From positions 825,994,896 to 826,058,895 of the forward strand of contig NC_081414.1 of the NCBI RefSeq assembly GCF_030272615.1: DNA of 64,000 nt, read 5' to 3'. This stretch comes from Cryptomeria japonica. Taxonomy: Eukaryota; Streptophyta; Pinopsida; Cupressales; Cupressaceae. Below the pieces are notes generated by a model, which was given only the letters and a program-made list of their open reading frames with translations, ran no database searches and had not been told where the DNA came from. The translations under genes and the position numbers were made by a program. This document shows, piece after piece, positions 47,397-57,824 of this stretch (position 1 is its first letter; the number at the start of each line of letters is the position of its first letter).

Positions 47397-48370
47397 TGTA
47401 ATGCCTATCAAAATACCCTAGAGAGAATAACTAAACAAACTAACAAATAGAGATTTTTTTTTTTAGAATCATTTACTAATGCAACAAAGTAAACCATCAT
47501 AACTTCTAAGCATAGATTAACTCCATAAGAATACATAAACTACCACGATCATAACCATAGATAATATACATCATCAAATGTAAGCCAAAATAATATCTTA
47601 ACCATAAACATATGCCCATTCCTCATTTCCCTAGGGTACTTTAACGTCACTAATTACTAGAAACATTTCATTAGCATATCTACATTGTCAAATCATAAAC
47701 ATTCAATGCAATTAGGATCTATTCATCACTTTGTTTATCATGAGATTATAAATTTCTAATGCATAACTTCATAACCCCCATCAAATATTTAAGTTCATTT
47801 AAGTACCAAATCAAATACTTCTAATCCCCTTATTACTACATCATGAAGCTATCTACATCTTTTTCCTACAAATAGAATTAGAATATTTCTGTAAAATTAC
47901 CCTCTACAAAATGCATCAAATCACTAACCATACATGTATGCAATATTATAATAGCAAGTACTAATTCACTTCCAAATAGGATCTCATGCTATAACAAGAA
48001 TGCACCAAGTCTAAACATTATATTCTCTCCTCCATCATAAGATCTCATTCCTATACATGATGAAATTTTCTACAACATGAACCATATAATAATACATCAT
48101 CTTATTTCTTTTCAAGATCATAGTCCTTACATCAATATCATACCCTATTACATAAGTGTACATGTACAAGTGCATAGTATTCTTTACAATTAGAATGCCA
48201 TTGTCAATATACATTACAATATTTACACATAGGAATCAGTTGCACATCATTCACATAAAGGAGTCATAGAATCCATTAACATGCACACTAGAATAAATAA
48301 AGAACATCCCAATGAAAGAAGGCATCAAACCACCCCCCGTGCTAGGAGATTATTGGCAAGAGACACTACA
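47397..48370 (-). repeat. Gypsy G2 5' LTR
   Basis: TGTAATGCCTATC to GAGACACTACA on the plus strand, 974 bp; no coding capacity. Its reverse complement shares both ends and its body with the right 0.9 kb of insertion E. The outer boundary rests on that comparison. Confidence 0.7.
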
Positions 48371-49280
48371 TTGATGATCAAATGTTGTCATTAATGGCAA
48401 CTTGAGTCTGATATCTAGTCTGTAGGTCATGATTGATTCATTCCAGATGATTGATTGAGGTCCAGTGAGTTCCGGTGAGAAGAACAAGTTATTTGACATA
48501 GTGTATAGTGTTTTGGTTGGTAGATCAGTTGTGTCAAGTATTTGGTATCATGGATCTTGAAGATGCATTATGGACATGTAGTATGCCTCATTTTAGGTTT
48601 GTGGTCTTTGATGTTTTGAATTAAGTTGGAAGATCTAGTAGATTGTTTTATGGTAGAACAATGTTTTGTGGTAGTAACATGTGAGGATTCATTGTACGGA
48701 TAGTGCAGAGTAATTTTGAAAGTTGTTTGCATATTTGAGGTTGTTGAGGCAACATAGGGGAGGCATGTGGACATCTTATTTTGGTCTTGTTATTTTTTTT
48801 GAATTGGATTGAGCCGACTTGGGTAACACGTTGTATTTGTGTGTTATGTGTTTTTTGGCTGACATGGAATTGATCTAATTTGATGTTACAAATATATTAG
48901 ACCGATTGATTTTATCATTTGGGAGATCAATAGTTATGTGTGAAGTGTGTATGAGTGATTGTGTGTAGTTTCACGTGCGCAGTTGGAAGATTTGTGCTCC
49001 AATATAAAGTAAAATATCAGAACAGAGCAAAGTGTGATTGTGTGTTTTGTGCTTAACCGAAGCTATACTTAGGCATTTGTTGATGCTATTAAATAGTTCA
49101 AACCTCCTTTTAATCATTGTAAACATTTTTTAAGGCAGTAAGCCTTCCGGGTTGTAGCCCTTACTTGTATTTGAGCAATGAGCTCTAGGCATTGCGGCTG
49201 AATGCATGTGCATTCCACTTATGTAATATTTTCTATACTTCTAACATAGTATATTAATATTGTGGGTTTGAATCCCACCG
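48371..49280 (+). other. Non-coding, probable part of copia I 5' LTR
   Basis: TTGATGATCAAATGTTGTCATTAATGG at the left and GGGTTTGAATCCCACCGTG at the right resemble plant copia LTR sequence; such LTRs commonly continue into GGTTTTTCCC-like text, which here appears only at about 50889. So G2 and a gypsy scrap may have split one LTR that ends at 51060. No gene. Confidence 0.4.
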
Positions 49281-50165
49281 TGTGACACATAAGAATCCTT
49301 GGTTCATGTCAGTCTTAGGTAATCCATGTAGTCTCACCACTTCCTTGAGACATAGTATCTCTATCAGAAACTATTCTCTTAGGTAATCCATGTAATCTCA
49401 CCACTTCCTTGAAAAATAGGTCAGTAACATGCACTACATATGTTGTCTTCTTACAAGGTATGAAATGTGCCATCTTCAAGAATCTATCTACCACCACATA
49501 TATAGAATCATTTCCTCTCTATTTCTTAGGAAATCCAGGTATGAAATCCATGCTTATGTATTCCCAAGGTCTCTTTGGAATTGTCAAAGGCATATACAAT
49601 CCAACATTTTGACTACTACCTTTTGCTAGTTGACAAATCCTATAGCTCTATAGAAATTTCCTGACATACTTAGGAAAAAAATAATGTCTCGACTTCTTCA
49701 AATACTGCAACGCCTAGTGATCAGTATACAACATAAACTCCTTAGGCAACAAATAATGTCTCCACTTCTTCAATGCTTGAATTATGGCATAAACTTCTTG
49801 ATCATACACATACTATCTCCTCATTGCATCATTCAACTTCTCACTAAAATTAGTTACCGATCTACCTTTCTAACTTAATATGGCTCCAATCACATTTCCA
49901 CTTACATTATAGTCTACTTGAAATACTTTGCTAAAATCTAGTAAAGCTAACACAGGCTGCTCAGTCACCTTTTTCTTTAATAATTCAAAACTCCTATTTG
50001 CTCTGGTTGTCCATTTGGAATCCTTGTTATCTCCTCTTATTTTTTCTTTCATAGGGCTAAAAATTGAATTGAAATTTCTGGTAAACTTCCGGTAGAAACT
50101 AGATAATCCATGAAATGATCTTACCTCTCCAATGCTTTCCGGTGTAAGCCATTCAACAATTTCTA
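49281..50165 (-). pseudogene. Gypsy pol fragment (RT end, RNase H, integrase core)
   Basis: Minus strand: IVEWLTPESIGEVRSFHGLS (about 50150), SFYRKFTRNFNSIFSPMKE and ALLDFSKVFQVDYNVSGNVI are the RT-RNase H junction. RNase H continues to about 49690. The sequence then jumps to [18 protein letters not shown] and the integrase core ([31 protein letters not shown]), so the RNase H end and the integrase zinc finger are deleted. A tandem duplication of about 66 bp repeats the [10 protein letters not shown] codons at 49313-49420. It belongs to a family different from G2 and G3. Confidence 0.8.
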
Positions 50166-51060
50166 GCTTGTTCTTGTTTTGCAGTTTTAGCATTTCTTTG
50201 TGTATTTCTTTGCATTTGCTCAATGGATCTTGCAGAGCTGGATTTTGTCTATGGACATGTTCTTCTACCTTATCCTGTGTCTGCTAGATGTTTGGATTTT
50301 TTTGGCAAGTTATTGCTTCCGGAATCTAGGATAGTTTTCTAGCTTAGAACACCGAAACTGCTTGGACCTATTTCCTATTTGGTGGATCTTTTTTGTAGCT
50401 TGTGGAGCTTCTATTCATTGTTTCCAAAGTTCCTTGGCATGTGGCCAACCTTCCCTTGGGTCCACACTTTATTCTTTGGATTTTTCATAAGGATCTCTTT
50501 AGCGGAGGCCAACCTTGTTGTTTTACACATTTCTTTGGCATTTATTCCATCTTGGGCCGACGCGAATCATTCTTGATCATATAAATCAATGTAATTGAGC
50601 ATTAGAATGGAGTAATTAGAACATAGCAGAATAATCTTGAGGTTAGGAGGTCTAGATTTGGCTCACATTCTTGCTTGAGCCTGAATGTCGTATAACACAC
50701 ATGTTTTGTACTCGAGCCTATGAACCAAATCTTGTGAGCCCGCATGTTGTCGACAATTTGTAACTTATTTTCATGATATAATAAAGTATGCTTTGATTTT
50801 CCCCCATCACATTGAGTTGTTTCTATTGTGTAACTCTTTTTGCACGATCCAGATTGTTCTCTTTGAGGATCCTCCCCACCATGACTACACCATTGTGGTT
50901 TTTTGCTTAACCGGGTTTCCATGTAAAAAAATATTGGCTTTGTGTTTTTGCACTTTACCTTTCTTCATTTGTATAAAGTGGTTGTAAGATCGGGTTATTA
51001 AAGTTAAAAACTGTTAAACATTCATTCACCCTCCCTCTCAGTGTTCTCTTGATTCCAACA
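50166..51060 (+). repeat. Unclassified stretch ending in the copia I 5' LTR end
   Basis: Positions 50166-50860 hold nothing I recognise. From about 50870 (CACCATTGTGGTTTTTTGC, GGGTTTCCATGTAAAAA) to TTGATTCCAACA at 51060 the text is a typical copia LTR end. The left limit of the LTR is not resolved. Confidence 0.5.
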
Positions 51061-51061
51061 A

Positions 51062-51073
51062 TTGGTATCAGAT
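51062..51073 (+). other. Primer-binding site of copia I
   Basis: TTGGTATCAGAT follows the LTR end and matches the Met-tRNA complement except for the last base. Confidence 0.7.
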
Positions 51074-51107
51074 CCAAGTTCCTTGGAAGGAGCCTAACAA
51101 CTTGAGG

Positions 51108-51940
51108 ATGATCTGGGAAGGTGTCTTAATAGATTCCAGTGGTCTTAGACAACAAATACTTGTTGCACTTGATGGTCTTGATCAATCCAAAGCCAAAGTC
51201 TAAGAATTGAAAACAAACCTCAAGGATACTGAAAATTTCATTCAAACATTAAAGGAGCAACTGAGTAAGTCCAAGGAAAAGACAAAGGAGCTTGTTAATC
51301 AACTTTAGGAGAAAGAAAGTCAAAACATTGATGAAGAATCCCTGAAGGAAAAGATAGAAGAATGTGACAGACTTGCTAGAGCTAATGCACTTCAAAAGAA
51401 TGAAATGGAAGCCATTGTGATGAAATTGACAAAGGAGATTGAAGAAAGGAAGAGGAATGAGAAAAATCTTATTCAGTTCTTGAAAGACAAATATGAAGAA
51501 TGTTGCAGACTTGAGAATGAGAATGGATAGTTGATGAGTGACCCTCAAAATGATAGAGAAAATGAGGAAGATCTTGGAAAGAAGGTCCTCCTTCTCAAAT
51601 ATGATCTTGATGTTGCAAATGAGTACAAGGAGAAGTTTTGGATCAGCTGGACAAGAATAGATGAGATGCTTGCAAGTCAACAAAATCCTAATGATACTCA
51701 AGGTCTTGGATTTGAAAAAGGTGAAAGCTCCAAGTCATCTTCACAGAAGAAAAATTCAAGAAAGCCTCTGGTAAAACAACCTAATGCTCATATAATCAAT
51801 GGTAATTGTTTTGTTTGCAATAAATTTGGTCGTATAGCTAGTCGGTGCAGAAATAGGAGGAACAATAATGGTCCATCTTTTATCGGTTAGTGTTTCAAAT
51901 ATAATTGTAGCTAGGAAATCGGAAATCATCAAAGCAAATA
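51108..51940 (+). pseudogene. Copia I gag remnant with zinc knuckle
   Basis: The ATG at 51108 opens a frame (stops near 51201, 51306 and 51528). It is rich in Lys/Glu and coiled-coil-like (KEQLSKSKEKTKELVNQL), then carries SSKSSSQKKNSRKPLVKQ and the knuckle CFVCNKFGRIASRC, whose His reads Arg. A second, poorer knuckle-like stretch follows (CFKYNC). The usual N-terminal half of gag is missing. It is cut at about 51940 by the LTR of G3. Confidence 0.65.
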
Positions 51941-52439
51941 TCAATAATAGCTCAATCGCAAAAGCATATTCCAATGATCAATCCTAACACACTCAATAGA
52001 GACATGAAAAGCAAAACATTCAAAACTAAAGACTAAGCAAACCAGATGCAGATTCGAATGTCTCCTTCATGCGTCTCCATTGTCCTTCTTTCTTCTCCAA
52101 ATAGCCTTTGTTTGTGGATCTCACCTTCAAGTGCACACACATGAGATGAAAGCAAGTAGACAAGATGATTGCTCAAGAATACTCGAAGTGTGATTGACAA
52201 AGTAATTCAAACAAGTGATTATTAGATCATATGATTATTAGATTGAGATTGAAGAAATTCATCCAATTTATAGATAAATTGGAGAAAAGACAAGATTAGC
52301 ATGAAAATGATTCGAATGGAAATTCAAATCAAGAATAGCAAAATTATGACATGTGTATGACAAATTGCTATGCAAGGATTTATGACAAGATTTTGAAATA
52401 GAAATAGACATTTAGGAATTTAGGAGAAATTAGAAAATT

Positions 52440-52760
52440 AGGTTAGAAATGATGACTTGGAAATTAGGAAATTGATGAAAATTAGGTAAATTAATTAATA
52501 ATTTCCCATTCATTAATTAATTTACAAAAATAGGAGGAAATTGAATTAGAAATTACGAAAATTAGAAAATTGGAAAATAGGAATTAGGAAATTAGGAAAT
52601 GAGGAAATTAGGAATTTAGTGAATTAATTAATAATTTTTCATTTATTAATTAATTCACAAAGAGGGAATTTAGAAATTGATGAAAAATTAGGAAATTAGG
52701 AGAAATTAGGTAAATCAATTAATAATTTGTCATTTATTAATTAATTCACAAAAAGAGGAA
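52440..52760. repeat. Three AT-rich inverted-repeat units in the G3 LTR
   Basis: Three units of the form ATTAATTAATAATTT ... CATTTATTAATTAATT (near 52491, 52622 and 52718), each able to fold on itself. They are separated by GGAAATTAGGAAATTAGG-like runs. Confidence 0.65.
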
Positions 52761-53059
52761 TAATTAGTTAGCCAATTAAATTAAACATTCAATTGTGACA
52801 CGAAGACCTAGGATAAATAAATAAATTATTTAACCTAGAGGGAGAAATGACAAATAGGGTTAAATGAATAAAACCATGAAACCCTAAAAGATGAATTGGA
52901 AATGACAATTAGGTCTTGACAAAGGATAACTGATATCGATTTGATTTGATCATGATTCTGACTGATAAAGGACCAATGCTGACAAATGATTTGATTGATA
53001 AATGCGCCAATTGACGAGGAACAATGACTAATTGATCCAAATTGACATGATTAAGACAG

Positions 53060-53210
53060 ATAATGATCGATGACAAATTAATCGCAAAATTACAAGATTG
53101 AAAAGAGGAGAAGGATCGATGACAAAATAGATTGCAAGATGACAAGATTGAAAATGACCACGATCAATGACAAATCGATCGCAAAATGACAAGATCGATA
53201 AGACAAAACC
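53060..53210. repeat. GATCGATGACAAA-type repeats in the G3 LTR
   Basis: Near-copies of ATCGATGACAAA followed by GCAAAATGACAAGATTGA recur about every 45-50 bp between 53060 and 53210. Confidence 0.6.
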
Positions 53211-53493
53211 CTAATTAGGATTGATGATTTCCAAAATGATGACAAATGAGCATGCACATTGATGCAATAGGATAAAATCAATCAAAATCATGACTGGATA
53301 GTGTTGTCGACAAGACCAAATTTGAGAGCGAGATGAATGAAGAATGTAGATGAAGGACTCGATGCTCGCAAATGATAAAGACCAAGTGCGTGACATAGGA
53401 GAAATGTTAATGCGATGCAAAAACCTAAAATGAGGCAATGCGCAAATGTTAAAGTATGATCTCGCAAGCGTTGACCATTTTTAGGTGTCTACA

Positions 53494-53508
53494 TTTTTCC
53501 CCTCTTTG
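53494..53508 (-). promoter_or_regulatory. G3 polypurine tract
   Basis: Plus strand TTTTTCCCCTCTTTG, that is CAAAGAGGGGAAAAA on the element strand, abutting the LTR start TGTAGACACC. It would prime plus-strand synthesis. Confidence 0.8.
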
Positions 53509-54350
53509 AGACAATGCAATTTTAAGCATTGTTTCAAAGAACAGTAATGGAAATGCCCCAGACAATGACAATGGCATATGCATGCCCCCTCAAGGAATTG
53601 GCCGGAAACATATAGAAAATAGGCCAATTGATCGATAAAAATGATAGGATCGAACGGACTAACAACCGGATATCGGATGCATGAAGGACAAGCAATTAAA
53701 GATGCAAAAGACCATGACCAACATAAGATGGAGAGGGTGCACATCCAGCTATGCATTGACAAAGATCTATAAATGAGACCAAGAGAGTGAAAATTGCTCA
53801 TTTGCATTAGCCCAAGAGGAGAATTTGTTGCTCTGGAAAAGGACACTTGCAGAGAGATGGCGAACATTCCAATGGTAGATCACCTCAGAGAATGTGTACA
53901 TACATATAGATGATCGGATGATGCAGGAGCAGCGGTATGTATCTCAAAAACCCATGTTTTCAATTTTATGAATTTGACTTGCTTGCGGGACATTGCGGGG
54001 CCCACAGGGGATGCAGAAAGGGACTCCTACGCTTGTGTAGGGCAAATCCTACGCTTGTGTAGGGTCTTCTATGCTTGTGTAGGGATACACAGGTGTAGGT
54101 TATGATACACAGGCGTAGGATACAGAACACAAGCACAAAAGTGCATTGGCAACCCTAATTTTGGTCAAAACAACATGCAAATGATCCGAAAAGGGGGGAT
54201 AAGGGTAGGATAGGTCAGAATAGCTTAGAAACACCCTGATTTGTGGATGAAATGAGGAAATGCAACCCATAGGAGCAAACCCTAAAATTGACAAAATATG
54301 CCCCAATTGTGATGCAAAGTCGACAGTATCTGTTGATCACATGGGAGAAC
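53509..54350. other. Spacer upstream of the antisense ORF
   Basis: No gene seen. It would be the 5' flank of the antisense gene and includes the palindrome array at 54025-54120. Confidence 0.5.
54025..54120. repeat. Array of short palindromic repeats before the PMD ORF
   Basis: Three direct copies of an 18-mer like TCCTACGCTTGTGTAGGG (54025-54042, 54047-54064, 54067-54084) are followed by two inverted copies of ACACAGG(T/C)GTAGG (54087-54099, 54107-54119). Each unit is itself a partial palindrome (CCTAC...GTAGG). It lies about 230-330 bp upstream of the antisense ORF. Confidence 0.8.
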
Positions 54351-56150
54351 CGACCTGACTGCTTCATGCTATGACATAGACTCAAGAGCACGGACAAAGA
54401 TACATTAGCAAGACTTGGGATATACTATATCACATTCATGCCCAAGATTAGGGCAAACACAGGACTGCTTACTGCATTGGTAGAGCGATGGCATTCAGAG
54501 ACCTCCTCCTTCCATCTGGTGGCTGGAGAGGCGACTGTGACACTAGAGGATGTATGGTGTATCCTTCGCATTCCGATTCATGGAGAGATGGTAGAGTATG
54601 AACCAATGATAGGGAGAGATGCATTGTGAAGATTATTTGAGTGTGACATAGATGATCTGGATATTGTAGAGAGGGAGATCGGCTGGGAGACCATGGCATC
54701 AGAGTATGATCAATGATATGTGGTGATAGCCGTGGTGATAGCATGTCTACTAGCAGGGGATAGACGAGGACATGGATTCCCTATTGGATGGGGAAGAGTG
54801 CTAGAGCGGATGGCGACAAAGGGGATGGTGTATGCATGGGGACCATGTGTACTAGCTATGCTATATTTTCAGCTGCATCAGATAGCATATCAGGGAGTGC
54901 AAACATTGAGCTGTGGAGTCACATTGTTATAGGTATGGGCATTTGAGCACATAGCCATATGTTGATCGCTTACAGAGAGACAGGTAGTACCACATCGACC
55001 ATATGTGTACTGCTATGGGGGAGCACTAAGACAAGGTCCCTTTGGATACATACTATATTGGCGACATGAGCTAGACAGACTGAGAGAGTTCATATGGAGG
55101 CCATATCGTGATTGCTCAGGATGGTCAGATGACAGTGAGGAGCTACCGTATTGTAGACAGGAGAGGTACCTGATTGGGCGACTAGTGAATCGCTAGAGAG
55201 TGATTGAGTTGTACTTGCTAGAGAGAGTCAGACGACAGTTTCGAGAGAGGTAGGATGTACCTAGGAGGACTGCACACTTTGCCCGATCTCACAGAGAGAT
55301 GAGTCAGTGGGGGAGTATGATTCAGCCACACATAGCATATGCGGACTTCTCACAGCTACAGCAGAGATAGTGGGATTGGAGATCAGATGTAGCAGATGTC
55401 AGGATGATAGAGGAGTATGAGAGATGGTTTGCACAATGGCGGCCAGTGCCATTGATAGATCCTAACATTCCAATACCGAGGAGATAGGAGGACTTCCCAC
55501 TCGCAGGAGAGGAGGAGGGAGATGATGAGGACGAAGAAGATGAGGGCGGGGATGAGGATGATGGGGATGATGAGGATGGAGATGAGGATGATGGGGATGA
55601 TGAGGACAAAGATGAGGATGGAGATGATGAGGATGAGCCAGATTCAGGCGAGCAGGAGGCATTGCAGGATATACCCATAGAGCCAGAGATAGCTAAGATA
55701 GAGGAAATGGAGATGTGCAGGGCTACCATAGTGAGTCAGCATGATCACATTGTGACTTTAGAGAGAGAGCATGAGCAGTTTAGAGTAGAGATAGCCAGAC
55801 TCACAGCGGCTCAAGATATAGCAATAGCTCAGGTACATCGAGAAGAACAGAGAGTCACTGAGTATATTGGGTCGATTCGGGATGCCAATGCACGCGAGAT
55901 GGCACAAATGTTGGTAGAGACTGGAGAGGAGATACGCCATTGGAGGACACTATATGAGAGCGCAGTTCCACTAGAGCAGAGAGCAACTTCATATTGGGCA
56001 TGATCGAGGACAGAGAGCAGGGCACGCTCTCGGAGGTCATTGAGCAACATGGGGGTGAGTGGACCTATGAGACCACCACAGCCAGGACCAGGAGGGACAT
56101 CATCCGTGAGACATGGCAGGGATGAGGAGGACAGAGGGAGCACCCAGTGA
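54351..56150 (+). pseudogene. Plant Mobile Domain protein, antisense ORF of G3
   Basis: One plus-strand frame holds throughout, broken only by stops (54627, 54717, 54930, 54963, 55194, about 55254, 55368, 55485, 56001). The N-terminal 350 residues match the Plant Mobile Domain (aminotransferase-like, MAIN/MAIL1 family): TLARLGIYYITFMPKIR, LLTALVERWHSETSSFHL, GEATVTLEDVWCILRIPI, VWAFEHIAI, LIDPNIPIPRR. An Asp/Glu/Gly run follows (about 55500-55650), then a coiled-coil-like part (EIARLTAAQDIAIAQVHREE) and a basic Ser/Arg tail. The ATG at 54438 is the first clear start, but homologous codons reach back to about 54375. PMD genes are known in gypsy elements and in host silencing factors; this copy's role is unknown. 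Confidence 0.85.
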
Positions 56151-57824
56151 TAGAGGCACGTGCTCCTTAGGACAGACAGTGAACATTATGTAGTTTGACA
56201 TTTTGTGTAGTCAGCCTGCGGGCCATACTTAGGATAGACAGTCCAATTTTGTACTCCAATATTAGTGTGATATATGATATGATATGCATCGATATGATGG
56301 GATGCAATGTGTTATGACTGATGTTATTTTCTATGTATGGATGACTTATGCACTATTGATGTATCATTATGGAACATGTATGGATGTATTTTTTTTATGT
56401 GTTTTTGATACATTGATAATATGAAATGGATAAAATACTTAATGTGATGCTTAATATAATGCAAATGCACTAACCAAGTGGATGCAGGATGCAGCTTATG
56501 TTTTTGGAGAAATCGAAGCACTAGACCGAACTGACTATCCGAACTAATGGAAGAAATGTTAGTAAGAAGAAAATGAGACGGAGGACAGGTAGAGACGAAG
56601 AAAAACTTACTTTCAGTAATGCACTTTGTAGGTGAGAACCTTTATTTTAATGTAGCAAAATGGATGCGTAGCATCATGGCATGGAAGGCTAGAGCTGAAA
56701 TGCAACCCTTTTTGCAAAAGACAGACACATCACAGACAAACAACAATCACAACAAAAAAGAAAAGGACCATGAACCATCCCAATCACAATAAATCACTTA
56801 GTGACATCATCGAGCAACATAGGAACATGACTGAAGCCAAAGATAAATCAATAAAAGATAAGATGCACAAATTCCAATAAGGAAAACAAACATCTTGATC
56901 TTCATTGTCAAAAGTTGAAAATGCTGATAGGAAGATCATGCTGTCTGATTTCAAGGAATGCGGTACCCCGTCTAAGATAGGACACAGTCTGGTTTCGAGT
57001 ATACCACACCCTGTATAAGGCCCATGATAGTGTGCCAAGGATGAATGATAGTGTTGATGCTGATGTTCGATTGATAAGACAATTCTGATCAGTTTGAATG
57101 TCTGGTTTGATGGAAAAAGTTCATCTGTTTAAGCATGATTTCATTTAAAGCACAGTGTTTGATTGCATGTCGTTGGATGTATGCTCAGTGATCTGTCGAT
57201 GCACAAAGGGGATATTTTTTCTGTTTTTCTTTTTGAGATTTTACAATTTTTTTGTGTTCATTTTTTCAGGACTTTATATGATTTTTTTGGATTATTTTAG
57301 GACATTTTTCAATTTTTAAGAGATTTTTTTAGGACATTATTTGATTTTTTTGGATTATTTCAGGACATTTTTCAATTTAGAAGCTCCAGTGATTGATCAT
57401 GACAAATGGAGCGTACCCAATGCACATCAGAAAGACATATATAGAAGCCCAGACCGGAATGTATGCACAAGAAACGGAGTATGCAAGACAATGATGTTGA
57501 CCAATCACAGGTCTAGAACAGAACAATGAGTCAAGACAAAGATAGGCATGATAAACCGACTGAGAGAGAGCATAATTTAGAGGTCATGACAGATGACGGA
57601 GCAATGATCTTGATTTACACATGGTGCCTATTTGCCAGGTTTTCACCATGGTACATGCCCAAAGTGCCTGTTTGCCAGGTTTTCACCAGAGGGTGAATCA
57701 TTTTTTTTTTACTCTTTTTTTTTTCTTTTGCTTTTTCAATTTTTTTGTATTTGTTCGCTTTTTTCACTTTTTTTTTGTATTTTTTCAGGATCATACTTGA
57801 AGAAGTGCTGATAGAAAATTATGC
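56151..57824. other. Spacer between PMD ORF and G3 pol, with repeats
   Basis: No supportable gene in 1.7 kb. T-rich units of about 63 bp with TTTTTTGGATTATTT(T/C)AGGACATTTTTC recur at 57279-57380. A 25-mer beginning GTGCCT(A/G)TTTGCCAGG occurs twice (57624-57648 and 57664-57688). T-runs fill 57700-57785. The two converging transcription units would meet here. Confidence 0.6.

Larger units (their letters stand above)
51940..53493 (-). repeat. G3 3' LTR
   Basis: Its start (minus strand) is TGTAGACACCTAAAAATGG at 53493, directly after the polypurine tract. The far end near 51940 is approximate, because no clean TG/CA boundary is visible where copia I gag fades out. It is AT-rich with internal repeats at 52440-52760 and 53060-53210. 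No gene. Confidence 0.7.

Noticed and set aside
54025-54120. CRISPR-like array
   Set aside because: Units are 18 bp with 2-5 bp gaps, some inverted, in plant DNA with no cas genes. It is a short palindromic repeat cluster.
55322-55729. Minus-strand Ser/Pro-rich ORF
   Set aside because: It is the complement of the GAT/GAG-rich acidic tract of the PMD ORF, and its low complexity follows from that.
54438-56003. Free-standing host gene for a MAIN/MAIL1-like protein
   Set aside because: It lies between the polypurine tract and pol of a Tat gypsy, has no introns and carries about nine stops. An element-borne ORF explains it better.
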